The notes below the pieces were generated by a model. The model was not told where the DNA came from and ran no database searches. It saw nothing but the letters and a program-made list of their open reading frames with translations. From Burkholderia metallica (GTDB lineage Bacteria; Pseudomonadota; Gammaproteobacteria; Burkholderiales; Burkholderiaceae): a stretch of DNA of 64,000 nt. Shown piece by piece: positions 28,670 to 37,524 of this stretch. The stretch lies in assembly GCF_902832845.1 (NCBI RefSeq), contig NZ_CADFDB010000006.1, positions 1 through 64,000 on the forward strand, in the 5' to 3' direction. Made by a program: the position numbers and the translations under genes. Positions within the stretch are counted from its first letter, which is position 1. Every line of letters begins with the position of its first letter.

Positions 28670-29083
28670 TCAGCCGACGGCGGCCGGCGGCCCCTTGAAT
28701 TCGACCATGTTGCCTTCCGGGTCGAACAGGTAGATCGACGGCCCGTAGCCGCCGGCGCCGTAGCGTTCCGCGGGCGCGCCCGGCCGGGCGCCGTGTGCGG
28801 CGAAATGGGCGATCAGCGCGTCGGGATCGAACGGCTCGACGCGCAGGCACAGGTGATCGAGGTTGCGCCCGGTGCCGGGCGGCCCGCTGTCGGGCCGGTC
28901 GATCGGGCCGCCGACCGTCAGCAGGTCGATCAGCGCGTCGCCGGCGCGCAACTGCACGAGGCCCAGATCGGGCTGCTCCTTCTCCACATGGCAGCCGACG
29001 GCGTCGCAGTAAAAGCGCGTCATCGCCGCCATGTCGGTCACGCGCAGCACGATGTGATCGATCCCGCGGATGGTGGGCTTCAT
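28670..29083 (-). CDS. VOC family protein (glyoxalase/dioxygenase superfamily)
   Basis: A 137-residue protein of the vicinal oxygen chelate fold. Two paired beta-alpha-beta-beta-beta units are visible: IDHIVLRVTDMAAMTRFYCDAVG at the start and LDHLCLRVEPFDPDALIAHF in the middle. Metal ligands would be H9, H82 or nearby and the Glu of GNMVEFKGP near the C-terminus. The substrate is not evident; relatives include lactoylglutathione lyase-like proteins and virulence-annotated VOC proteins. It is convergent with yaeQ. Confidence 0.88.
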   Translation of the reverse strand: MKPTIRGIDHIVLRVTDMAAMTRFYCDAVGCHVEKEQPDLGLVQLRAGDALIDLLTVGGPIDRPDSGPPGTGRNLDHLCLRVEPFDPDALIAHFAAHGARPGAPAERYGAGGYGPSIYLFDPEGNMVEFKGPPAAVG

Positions 29084-29170
29084 GAACGGATACTCCTTCG
29101 CAGTCGACGAGCATCGAGTGTAGCCGCATCGCGCCTGCGCCGCCGGCCGGCCCGTGGCACGATCGACGGA

Positions 29171-29207
29171 CGAAAAAAAGCCCGTTCACGCAGAGCGGAA
29201 CGGGCTT
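29171..29207 (-). terminator. Minus-strand terminator without an obvious gene in front
   Basis: On the minus strand the stem AAGCCCGTTC/GAACGGGCTT (29207-29178) is followed by CTTTTTTTC. It would end a minus-strand transcript coming from 29210-29510, where no minus-strand gene is recognisable. It may belong to an unannotated small RNA, or insulate the VOC gene. Confidence 0.65.
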
Positions 29208-29227
29208 AATCCATATCAGGAGGAGAC

Positions 29228-29350
29228 ATGGAGGAGACAGTTCCAACTATACACACGGCGATGGTGCGACGCAATATTCCGAATGCAAAAAAACGTCAGG
29301 ACGGCGATTTGTCGCATCCGCAGTGCAGCAAAATGGTGACGGGACGATGA
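29228..29350 (+). CDS. Possible small ORF, 40 residues
   Basis: AGGAGG (29218-29223) lies 4 nt before an ATG that opens a 40-codon frame ending TGA at 29348. The product begins MEETVPTIHTAMVRRNIPN and is basic; no family is known to me. The ribosome site is the strongest in the surrounding gap, which is the main support. It could be a leader peptide or translated small mRNA. Coding character is weak. Confidence 0.4.
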   Translation: MEETVPTIHTAMVRRNIPNAKKRQDGDLSHPQCSKMVTGR

Positions 29351-29515
29351 CGAAAACGGCGCCGGAGCAGCCGGCGCGCGCGTTTTGCCGGATTTATTTT
29401 CAGTGGATGCGCCCCTGATTATCCCGGGCGAATCACAGAGCAAGATTCAGGGCGCGACGGCACGTGCCGATGTCTAGAGTAGGCACCATCTACACTACAG
29501 AGTGCGAGGGTTCCG

Positions 29516-30607
29516 ATGAAAACCGCCTATCCGACCGACGATGCCCGCTGGGGCGCCATCACCAAGCGCGATCCGCATGCGGACGGCGCGTTCTTCTATG
29601 CGGTGCGCACGACCGGCGTGTTCTGCCGTCCGACCTGCGCGTCGCGGCTGCCGCGTCGCGAGAACGTGTCCTTCTTCGCCGATCCGGCGGCCGCCCGCGC
29701 AGCCGGTTTCCGGCCGTGCAAACGCTGCCAGCCGGAAGGGCTGCCGCGCGAGCTCGAGATCGTCAACCGCGCGTGCGCGGTGCTCGATGCGCATGCCGAA
29801 CGCATTACGCTTCAGGCACTGAGCGATGCCGTGCACGTGAGCCCGTTTCACCTGCAGCGGCTCTTCAAGCGGGTGGTCGGCGTGTCGCCGCGGCAGTACC
29901 AGGCCGCGCAGCGCGGCGCCGCGCTGCGGCAGGCGCTGCAAAGCGGGCAGCCGGTCACGCAGGCGGCCGTCGACGCGGGCTTCAACTCGCCGTCGCGGCT
30001 CTATGCGTCGGTGCCGCGCGAACTCGGGATGGCGCCGTCCGCGTTTCGCCGCCAGGGGGCCGGCTTGCGGATCGACTATGCGACCGCTGCGACGCCGCTC
30101 GGCACGGTGCTCGTCGCCGCGACCGGGCAAGGCATCTGCCGGATCGCGTTCGGCGACGAACCGGCGGCGCTCGTCGGCGAGCTGAAGGACGCGTTCGCAC
30201 GCGCCGAGCTGGTCGAGGCGCCCGCGCGGCTCGCGCCGTTCGTCGAGCAGATCCGCGCGTATCTCGACGGCACGCGGCATGCGTTCGACCTGCCGCTCGA
30301 CATCGCGCCGACCGCATTCCAGCAGCGCGTGTGGGAAGCGCTGACGCATATTCCGTACGGCGAAACGCGCAGCTACTCGGAGATCGCCGAGGCGCTGGGT
30401 GCGCCGCGGGCGGTGCGCGCGGTGGCGTCGGCCTGCGCGTCGAACCCGGTCGCGCTGGCGATCCCGTGCCATCGCGTCGTACAGAAGGGCGGCGCGCTTT
30501 CAGGGTATCGTTGGGGCGTGCGCCGCAAGGCGACGCTGCTCGCGTCCGAAGCGCGTCATGTGCACGACGATCAAACCGAATCCGTAGTGGAGGGCAGCGC
30601 AGTTTGA
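29516..30607 (+). CDS. ada: Bifunctional Ada: methylphosphotriester/O6-methylguanine-DNA methyltransferase and activator
   Basis: Suicide repair protein and activator of the adaptive response to alkylation, 363 residues. The N-terminal zinc domain has FCRPTC (C37, C41) and PCKRC (about C67-C71); the first of these cysteines accepts methyl from phosphotriesters. An AraC-type helix-turn-helix follows (SDAVHVSPFHLQRLFKRVVG and AAVDAGFNSPSRLYASV). The C-terminal methyltransferase has IPCHRVV with acceptor C318. The stop overlaps the alkA start, so both repair genes are co-expressed. Confidence 0.96.
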   Translation: MKTAYPTDDARWGAITKRDPHADGAFFYAVRTTGVFCRPTCASRLPRRENVSFFADPAAARAAGFRPCKRCQPEGLPRELEIVNRACAVLDAHAERITLQALSDAVHVSPFHLQRLFKRVVGVSPRQYQAAQRGAALRQALQSGQPVTQAAVDAGFNSPSRLYASVPRELGMAPSAFRRQGAGLRIDYATAATPLGTVLVAATGQGICRIAFGDEPAALVGELKDAFARAELVEAPARLAPFVEQIRAYLDGTRHAFDLPLDIAPTAFQQRVWEALTHIPYGETRSYSEIAEALGAPRAVRAVASACASNPVALAIPCHRVVQKGGALSGYRWGVRRKATLLASEARHVHDDQTESVVEGSAV

Positions 30608-31563
30608 GCATCGCAAAAACGACGATTACATCCATCGTGAACGGCGGCCCTGTGCCGCCGTCCGCGCAAATGGAACTGCGCTTCAATGCGCCTTACGACT
30701 GGGCGCGCGTGCTGCGCTTCTTCAGCGGGCGTGCGATTCCGGGCGTCGAGCAGGTGGCGGGCGGCGTGTATCGCCGCATCGTCGACCTGCATGGCGACGC
30801 GGGCCGGCTCACGGTCGCGAAACATCCGCGCAAGCATTGCCTGGTCGCGACGGTCGAAGGCGCGATCGTGCGTCATGTCGACGACGCGTTCGCGATGCGC
30901 GTCGCGACGATGTTCGACCTCGGCGCCGATCCGGCCGCCATCGGCAGCGGGCTGGCGCGCGATCCGTGGTTCGCGCCGCTCGTCGAGGCCGCGCCGGGGC
31001 TGCGTGTGCCGGGCGCATGGTCGGGGTTCGAGCTGGCCGTGCGCGCGATCGTCGGCCAGCAGGTGAGCGTGAAGGCCGCGACGACGATCGTCGGGCGGCT
31101 CGTCGAGCGGGCCGGCGAGCGTGTGATTCCGGACGACGACGGCGCGCCCGCGTGGCGCTTCCCGACGCCCGACGCGCTGGCCGCGTGCGACCTCGACAAG
31201 ATCGGGATGCCCGGCAAGCGGGTGGCGGCGTTGACGGGCGTGGCACGCGCGGTGGCGGCCGGCGACGTGCCCGTCGATCGCGAGCATGCCGATCTCCCGA
31301 CGCTGCGCAGCGCGTGGCTCGATTTGCCCGGCATCGGCCCGTGGACCGTCGAATACATCGCGATGCGTGCCTGGCGCGATCCGGACGCGTGGCCGGCGTC
31401 CGATCTCGTGCTGATGCAGTCGATCGCCGCGCGCGATCCGGCGCTCGACCGGCTCACGGCCCAGAAGCATCGCACCGAAGGCTGGCGGCCGTGGCGCGCC
31501 TACGCGGCGCTGCATTTGTGGAACGACGTGGCCGACCGGGCGGGTGCCGCGCGCGGCGGGTGA
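30604..31563 (+). CDS. alkA: DNA-3-methyladenine glycosylase II
   Basis: Base-excision enzyme that removes alkylated purines. The helix-hairpin-helix LPGIGPWTVEYIAMRAW and the catalytic Asp in PASDLVLM mark the HhH-GPD fold; the N-terminal domain resembles AlkA (ELRFNAPYDWARVLRFFSGRA). The frame is open from upstream. I chose the TTG at 30604, which overlaps the ada stop (TTGA) and has GGAGG 10 nt upstream, giving 319 residues. The ATG at 30670 is the alternative. Pairing with ada fits the adaptive response operon. Confidence 0.92.
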   Translation: MSIAKTTITSIVNGGPVPPSAQMELRFNAPYDWARVLRFFSGRAIPGVEQVAGGVYRRIVDLHGDAGRLTVAKHPRKHCLVATVEGAIVRHVDDAFAMRVATMFDLGADPAAIGSGLARDPWFAPLVEAAPGLRVPGAWSGFELAVRAIVGQQVSVKAATTIVGRLVERAGERVIPDDDGAPAWRFPTPDALAACDLDKIGMPGKRVAALTGVARAVAAGDVPVDREHADLPTLRSAWLDLPGIGPWTVEYIAMRAWRDPDAWPASDLVLMQSIAARDPALDRLTAQKHRTEGWRPWRAYAALHLWNDVADRAGAARGG

Positions 31564-32022
31564 CGGAGGCGGGCGATCGTCGACGCCCGCGGCCGGGTGC
31601 GACCTGACGAGGCCGCGATGCAACCCGTTGCGCAGGTCGTGCCGACATCCGCAGGCCGCCCGCGCCATTCAGCGCACCCATCGCCCGTCGAAAACCGGCC
31701 GGGCGACGCACACATCCCCGTCATTCTCCGCTCGATCACGCCGCACGGTTGCACCTGTCGCCGTCCGTTTGTGCATCGCGTTCCGTCGGACGAATGCGCA
31801 TGACCGGCATGCCCGTTGCCGCCGCATGGAACCGGTGGCAGACGCGGCGAGCGCCGCGACCGGCCCGTCCGGCGGGCCGCTGCGGCCCGCGCACGCTGCC
31901 CGGAGCCACCTCAAGCGCGGGTTTCGGCGAGATGTTAAAGTGCCCGCTACCAACGAAGCGACCAACAATCCAGCCGGTCGCGCGCGGCATTCTGCGCGCG
32001 GCCGTCACGCACTTGCGTCTCC
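31564..32022. other. Gene-free stretch before gshA
   Basis: About 460 bp of high GC. Several open frames exist on both strands, but all are Arg/Ala/Pro-rich GC artefacts without ribosome sites or recognisable motifs. I see no terminator or promoter I could defend. Confidence 0.45.
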
Positions 32023-33636
32023 ATGTCGAACACCATGACTCACCGCCAGTCCGAACTGCTGCTGAAACGCCTCGACGCGCTGAGCTCGGGCCCGACGCGG
32101 CAGCATCTGCCCGACGGCCTGCGCGGCATCGAAAGGGAAAGCCTGCGCGTGACGCGCGACGGGATGATCGCGTTCACGCCGCATCCGCGCGCGCTCGGCT
32201 CGGCGCTCACGCATCCGGCGCTGACGACCGACTATTCCGAAGCGCTGATCGAACTGATCACGCCGGCGGAAGGCGACGCCGCGATCACGCTCGAACGCCT
32301 CGACGATCTGCATCGCTACGTGTACGCGTCGCTCGGCGACGAGATGCTGTGGAACGACTCGATGCCGGGCCTGCTGCCGGCCGACGACGAGATTCCGATC
32401 GCCGACTACGGCACGTCGAACATCGGCCGCCTGAAGACGGTGTACCGGCGCGGTCTCGCGTATCGCTACGGCCGCACGATGCAGTGCATCGCCGGCATCC
32501 ACTACAACTACTCGCTGCACGAGGAAGTGTGGCGGCGCCTGCATGCGGAAGAAGGCTCGACGGCCACGCTCGTCGACTACCAGTCGGAGCGCTATCTCGC
32601 GCAGATCCGCAACTTCCGCCGCCGCAGCTGGCTGCTGATGTACCTGTTCGGCGCGTCGCCGGCGCTCGACACGAAGTTCCTGCGCGGCAAGCCGCACCGG
32701 CTCGACACGTTCGACGCCGATACGCTGTACCTGCCGCACGCGACCAGCCTGCGGATGAGCGATCTCGGCTACTCGAACACGACCGCCCAGGCCGCGCTGC
32801 ACGTCGACTACAACACGCTGCCCGGCTATCTCGACGCGTTGTCGAAAGCCGTGAGCGAACCGTATCCGGCGTACGAGGCGATCGGCACGCATCGCGACGG
32901 CGAGTGGATCCAGATCAACACGAACGTGCTGCAGATCGAGAACGAGTTCTACTCGACGATCCGGCCGAAGCGCGTCACGTATTCGGGCGAGCGGCCGCTG
33001 CATGCGCTCGCGTCGCGCGGCGTGCAGTACATCGAAGTGCGTTGTCTCGACATCGATCCGTTCGAGCCGACCGGCATCGCGCTGGAAACCGCACGCTTCA
33101 TCGACGCGTTCCTGCTCGCGTGCGCGCTTGACGAGAGCCCGGCGCTCGACTGTCCCGCGTACAAGGAAGCGAACGCGAACTTCGGCAGCGTGACGATGGA
33201 AGGCCGCAAGCCGGGGCTCACGCTCACGCGTGACGGCCAGCCGGTCACCCTGCAGGCGTGGGCCGACGAACTGATGGCCGATATCGAAACCGTCGGCCGC
33301 CGTCTCGACGAAATTCGCGGCGGCGACGAGCATGCGCGCGCGATCGCCGCGCAGCGCGAGAAGCTCGCCGATCCGGAGCGCACGCCGTCCGCGCGCGTGC
33401 TGCGCACGATGCGCGAGAACGGCCAGTCGTTCCTCGCGTTCGGTCTCGCGCAGAGCGCAGCGCATGCCGCGCATTTCCGCGCGCGTCCGCCGTCGGCGGA
33501 CACGCTGCGCACCGAGCAGGCGCTCGCCGCGAAGTCGCTGGCCGAGCAGGCCGAGCTCGAAGCGAAGGAGGCCGGATCGTTCGACGCGTTCGTCGCGGCC
33601 TATCGTGCGTATACGCTGAACCGCTTCAGCGTGTGA
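32023..33636 (+). CDS. gshA: Glutamate-cysteine ligase
   Basis: First enzyme of glutathione synthesis (Glu + Cys + ATP), E. coli GshA type, 537 residues. Conserved points: GLRGIERESLRVT near the start, LTTDYSEALIELITPA, MQCIAGIHYNYS and NFRRRSWLLMYLFGASPAL. The start could be the ATG at 32023 or the second at 32035 (MTHRQSELL). It stands alone; gshB is not in the window. Confidence 0.96.
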   Translation: MSNTMTHRQSELLLKRLDALSSGPTRQHLPDGLRGIERESLRVTRDGMIAFTPHPRALGSALTHPALTTDYSEALIELITPAEGDAAITLERLDDLHRYVYASLGDEMLWNDSMPGLLPADDEIPIADYGTSNIGRLKTVYRRGLAYRYGRTMQCIAGIHYNYSLHEEVWRRLHAEEGSTATLVDYQSERYLAQIRNFRRRSWLLMYLFGASPALDTKFLRGKPHRLDTFDADTLYLPHATSLRMSDLGYSNTTAQAALHVDYNTLPGYLDALSKAVSEPYPAYEAIGTHRDGEWIQINTNVLQIENEFYSTIRPKRVTYSGERPLHALASRGVQYIEVRCLDIDPFEPTGIALETARFIDAFLLACALDESPALDCPAYKEANANFGSVTMEGRKPGLTLTRDGQPVTLQAWADELMADIETVGRRLDEIRGGDEHARAIAAQREKLADPERTPSARVLRTMRENGQSFLAFGLAQSAAHAAHFRARPPSADTLRTEQALAAKSLAEQAELEAKEAGSFDAFVAAYRAYTLNRFSV

Positions 33637-33741
33637 TGCATCACGCATCGTGCATCGCGCCGGTCGGCGCGGTGGGCGATGCGTGCCTCCCGTCGCCGGC
33701 CGGGGCGCGCCGTTGTGCGCTCGAGCCGGTTCGATCGGTCG

Positions 33742-34056
33742 TCAGTGATGCGCGTACGTGTCGCGATCGATCGCGGGCGGCAGCGCGGGCTTGCCCGATT
33801 CCACGTGTGCCGCCGCGCTTTCGCTGCCGTAGCCGGCGCGGTCGCCGCGTGCCTGTGCGGCACGGCGCATGATCGCTTGCATGTTGTCCGGAAAGTCGGG
33901 ACTGCTTGCGAGGCTCGTCCGGTAGCCGGCGGCCTGCAATTCCACGAGTTCCTGGCGAACCTCGGCACGCGTCAGCGTCGACGCGGCCTGCGCATGGGCG
34001 GCGAAGGCCGCGCCGATCAGCACGCAGGCGCAGGTCGCCAGTTTGATCGTCTTCAT
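33742..34056 (-). CDS. DUF4148 domain periplasmic protein
   Basis: A 104-residue protein with a Sec signal peptide (MKTIKLATCACVLIGAAFAAHA) and the DUF4148 signature LTRAEVRQELVELQAAGYR directly after it, followed by a hydrophilic tail. The family is abundant and multi-copy in Burkholderia; its function is unknown. It is convergent with gshA. Confidence 0.88.
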   Translation of the reverse strand: MKTIKLATCACVLIGAAFAAHAQAASTLTRAEVRQELVELQAAGYRTSLASSPDFPDNMQAIMRRAAQARGDRAGYGSESAAAHVESGKPALPPAIDRDTYAHH

Positions 34057-34540
34057 CGTGTTCGCTCCGTGAGATTCCGGTGCCGCGCCGTGGCCGGCGC
34101 GGGCGGAATCGATGCGACCAGTCTAGGCTTCGGACGCCAAACGAAACATCCCGCGGGTCGTCACGCACCTTTGCCGCATGCGCAACATTGCGCGGGGGGC
34201 GACGTTGGGTTTCGCCGGTGAGCCGCCGGCATGCCGCGGGTGACGGGTTGCATGGCGGGCGCGACAGCGGCCGGACAGGTTCCGGTCAGCATGTGCGGCC
34301 GATCCGTATCGGGTCGTCACGCATCGGGCTTGTCCCCCTTGTACAAGCGCCGCACGCCTCCTAACCTCTTTTAAGCGACCGATCGGTTGGCCGCGCAACG
34401 TCGTTGCGTGCGCAAGCGCCCGGCCGGGGTCGTGATGGGAGAGTGAGGAGGTGACGCGAATCCGGGGAGGATGAAGTGCTAACTCGGGTTGCTCGAATGA
34501 GGTGTGGGATCAGAGATAGCGTTGGAGCGCTTACCTTACC
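34057..34540. other. Gene-free stretch before the lactate permease leader
   Basis: No gene is supported. The 14-mer CGGGTCGTCACGCA occurs twice (near 34152 and 34311). The last part (34474-34540) contains degenerate half-units of the hairpin repeat that follows: AGTGCTAACTC near 34477 and AGCGCTTAC near 34526. Confidence 0.5.
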
Positions 34541-34680
34541 TAACCACGGCATGGGGGCTGAGTAAGCGCTGAAGCGCTAACTCCGGCCGACCGCCGTGGG
34601 GGTGGAGTAAGCGCTGAAGCGCTAACTCCACCCAGCCACGCCATGGGACCAGAGTAAGCGCTAAAGCGCTAACTCTGGTC
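34541..34680 (+). repeat. Three tandem hairpin repeats in the lctP leader
   Basis: Three units of about 46 bp. Each has the core AGTAAGCG-CTRAAG-CGCTAACT, starting at 34561, 34606 and 34653, that folds into a stem with one A-A mismatch and a C(UGAA/UAAA)G-type loop. The outer arms differ between units but stay self-complementary: GGTGG with CCACC in unit 2, GACCAG with CTGGTC in unit 3, imperfect in unit 1. The linkers share CCACGGCATGGGGG / CCACGCCATGGGA. Unit 3 ends 13 nt before the permease ATG, directly before the ribosome site AGGAG. The pattern indicates selection for structure and makes a regulatory role in RNA or DNA likely. Confidence 0.85.
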
Positions 34681-34693
34681 GACAGGAGACAAG

Positions 34694-36334
34694 ATGAACC
34701 CAACCGAAGCCCTACCGCCCGGCATCGTCTTCGCGCAGCCGTTGACGCCCGTCGCCCATTCGCTGCTTCTGTCCTTCCTCGTCGCAGCCCTCCCGATCGT
34801 GGTCGCGCTGATCGCGCTCGGCGTGCTGCGCCGCCCTGCGTGGCAGGCGTCGCTCGCCGGCCTCGTCGCGGGCCTTGCGGTCGCGATCGGCGCATGGGGC
34901 ATGCCGGCCGGGCTCGCGTTCAACGCGGTCGGCGCGGGGATGGCGCTCGCGGTCGTGCCGGTCATGTGGATCGTCTTCAACGCGCTGCTGCTGTACAACA
35001 TCGCGGTGAAATCGGGCCGCTTCGACCAGTTCCGGCAGTGGATGCTCGACAACCTGCCCGACGACCGCCGCCTCGTGCTGCTCGTCGTCGCGTTCTCGTT
35101 CGGCTGCCTGCTCGAAGGGATCTCGGGATTCGGCACGCCGGTCGCGATCACGAGCGCACTGCTGATCGCGCTCGGCTTTCCCGCGCTCGAAGCGCTCACC
35201 TATACGCTGCTGTTCAACACGGCGCCGGTCGCGTTCGGCGCGCTCGGCGTGCCGATCACCGTGCTCGGCGCGGTCACGTCGCTGCCGCCCGCGACGCTCG
35301 CGCAGATGGTCGGCCGCCAGTTGCCGTTCTTCGCGCTGCTGCTGCCGTTCTACGTGGTCGGCGCATACGGTGGGCTGCGCTCCATCTCGAAGCTATGGCC
35401 TGCGCTGCTCGTGTCGGGCGCCAGCTTCGCGCTCGCTCAGTTCGTCACGTCGAACTTCCTCGGCTACCAGCTCACCGACGTGCTGTCGTCGCTCACGTCG
35501 CTGATCGTCACGATCGGCTTCCTGCAGGTGTGGAAGCCGCAGCCCGATCCGCAATACGCGCTCGCGCGCAGCGTGCCGGCCGCGGCCGGCGCCGCGCGCG
35601 CGGGCTTCGGCGGCTGGCTGCCTTGGCTCGTCGTGTCGGTGGTCGTGATCGTGTGGGTGCACGCGAACATCGCGGCGATCGGCGACGTGAAGATCAAGTG
35701 GCCAGGGCTGCACAATGCCGTGTTCGTGTCGCTGTACCACAAGCCGTATGCGGCGATCTGGGACTTCCAGCCGCTCGGCACGGGCACCGCGATCCTGGTG
35801 TCGGCGATCGTCACGGCGGCGTTGACGCGCACCGGCGTCGGCGCGTTCCTCGAATGCGTGGTGAAGACCTGGCGGCAAACATGGATCGCGATCGTCACCG
35901 TGATGATGATCGTCGGGCTCGCGTACCTGCTCAACTATTCGGGCATCAGCTACACGCTCGGCACCGGCGTCGCGTCGACCGGCGCGCTGTTCCCGCTGGT
36001 CTCCGCGTCGCTCGGCTGGATCGCGGTGTTCCTGTCCGGCAGCGACACGTCGGGCAACGCGCTGTTCGGCAACCTGCAGGTCGTCGCCGCGCGCCAGCTC
36101 GGCCTCGATCCGGTGCTGATGGCCGCGACCAACTCGTCGGGCGGCGTGATGGGCAAGATGATCTCGCCGCAGAACATCGCCACGGGCGTATCGACGACGG
36201 ACCTGAAGGGGCAGGAGGGCGTCGTGTTCGCCCGCACGTTCTGGCACAGCGTGATCCTCACGCTGCTGCTCGGCGTGCTGGTGTTCCTGCAGCAGCACGT
36301 ATTGACGTGGATGATTCCGGCACTGCCGAAATGA
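34694..36334 (+). CDS. lctP: L-lactate permease (LctP family)
   Basis: A 546-residue inner-membrane permease for lactate (and often glycolate), with about 13 membrane helices. Typical: SFGCLLEGISGFGTPVAI, NTAPVAFGALGVPI, VFLSGSDTSGNALFGNLQ and NSSGGVMGKMISPQNIA. The ribosome site AGGAG lies 8 nt before the ATG. No lactate dehydrogenase gene is adjacent. Three hairpin repeats fill its leader and are likely to affect its expression. Confidence 0.95.
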   Translation: MNPTEALPPGIVFAQPLTPVAHSLLLSFLVAALPIVVALIALGVLRRPAWQASLAGLVAGLAVAIGAWGMPAGLAFNAVGAGMALAVVPVMWIVFNALLLYNIAVKSGRFDQFRQWMLDNLPDDRRLVLLVVAFSFGCLLEGISGFGTPVAITSALLIALGFPALEALTYTLLFNTAPVAFGALGVPITVLGAVTSLPPATLAQMVGRQLPFFALLLPFYVVGAYGGLRSISKLWPALLVSGASFALAQFVTSNFLGYQLTDVLSSLTSLIVTIGFLQVWKPQPDPQYALARSVPAAAGAARAGFGGWLPWLVVSVVVIVWVHANIAAIGDVKIKWPGLHNAVFVSLYHKPYAAIWDFQPLGTGTAILVSAIVTAALTRTGVGAFLECVVKTWRQTWIAIVTVMMIVGLAYLLNYSGISYTLGTGVASTGALFPLVSASLGWIAVFLSGSDTSGNALFGNLQVVAARQLGLDPVLMAATNSSGGVMGKMISPQNIATGVSTTDLKGQEGVVFARTFWHSVILTLLLGVLVFLQQHVLTWMIPALPK

Positions 36335-36376
36335 CGTGAGCGCAACGACGCACGGAACCGGCGAACGCGCGGCAGT

Positions 36377-37294
36377 TCAGCGCGCGTTCGCCCGCCGTGC
36401 CGTGGGGCCGGCTTCATCGGCACCGGCGGTGTCGCTGCCGTCCGGCAGGATGCACGCGAGAAACGCGTCGATCGCGGGACTCTGGCGGCGCGCCTTCAGG
36501 TAGTACACGTATTCGTCTATCGTCGTATCGACGCCGCGCAGCACGATCACGCGCAGGTCTGGATGCCGCTCGGCCTCGCCGAGCGGAAAGAGGCTGCCGC
36601 CCACGCCATGCAGGATCGCCTCGCGAATCGCTTCGCGGCTGCCGATTTCGGCGACCGATACGGCCGAAACGCCCGCGGTTTCGAGAATCGTCTCCGTGCA
36701 GCGGCGCGTGACCGAGCCTTCCTCGCGAATCAGCAGCCGTACGTCGGCGAGCTGCGCCGGCTCGATCGCGTCGAAACGCGCGAGCGGATGCGAGCGATGC
36801 ACGACCAGCACGAGCGGATCGGTCGAGATCACCTTGCGTTCGAGGCCGTCGGCATCATTGCGCTGCGACGACACCGCGAGATCGATGCGGAACTCCTGCA
36901 GCGCCTGCAGGATTTCCTCGGAGTTGCCGATCCGGCACGTGAGCGCGATCGACGGATGCGCACTCGAGAAGCGGCCGACCGCATCCATGATGTAGTACGG
37001 GCCCGTCGCGCCGATCCGCAGGTGGCCTTCGAACAGCCCGCCGACATTGCGCAGCATGATGTCGGCCTGCGCTTCGAGCGCGATCATCTTCTCGACGAGC
37101 GGCAGCAGCTCGATGCCCGTGTCGGTCACCTCGAGCTTGCGGCCGCTGCGGTAGAACAGCTCGACGCCGTACACCTGCTCGACCTGCCGGATCTGCGCGG
37201 CGATCGTCGGCTGGCTCACGCCCAGGTGGCGCGCGGCGCGCGTGATGCTGCCCTGCCGGACGGTCGCGTGGAACGCCTTCAGCTGATCGAACAC
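36377..37294 (-). CDS. LysR-type regulator associated with aminoethylphosphonate genes
   Basis: A 305-residue LysR-type activator if translation begins at the GTG at 37294 (VFDQLKAFHATVRQGS); the frame runs further but without similarity. The winged helix is GSITRAARHLGVSQPTIAAQ with QVEQVYGVELFYRSGR. The effector domain starts HLRIGATGPYYIMDAVGRF. This resembles the LysR group that accompanies AEP catabolism genes (TIGRFAM phn_lysR, from memory). It is divergent from the phospholipase gene and belongs by position to the phosphonate locus. Target sites were not identified. Confidence 0.82.
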   Translation of the reverse strand: MFDQLKAFHATVRQGSITRAARHLGVSQPTIAAQIRQVEQVYGVELFYRSGRKLEVTDTGIELLPLVEKMIALEAQADIMLRNVGGLFEGHLRIGATGPYYIMDAVGRFSSAHPSIALTCRIGNSEEILQALQEFRIDLAVSSQRNDADGLERKVISTDPLVLVVHRSHPLARFDAIEPAQLADVRLLIREEGSVTRRCTETILETAGVSAVSVAEIGSREAIREAILHGVGGSLFPLGEAERHPDLRVIVLRGVDTTIDEYVYYLKARRQSPAIDAFLACILPDGSDTAGADEAGPTARRANAR

Positions 37295-37524
37295 GACTCG
37301 GCTTCTCCCCTCTGTATCGCGCGTCAGCGTAGCGCACGCGTATGACCGCCGGATGAAAGGCGCGTCGTGCGCCGCTTCGAAAAAATTCCTGTGGGTCACC
37401 CAAAGAAACCTGCGGTAACCGGTCACGGCCGGGACATGCCGGTGCGGGGTAATAACGGGCAACGCATCACCGCCGGCCCCGCTCGACCGGCGCCCCCACT
37501 TCTACCGACAACAGGGTTCTCTTC

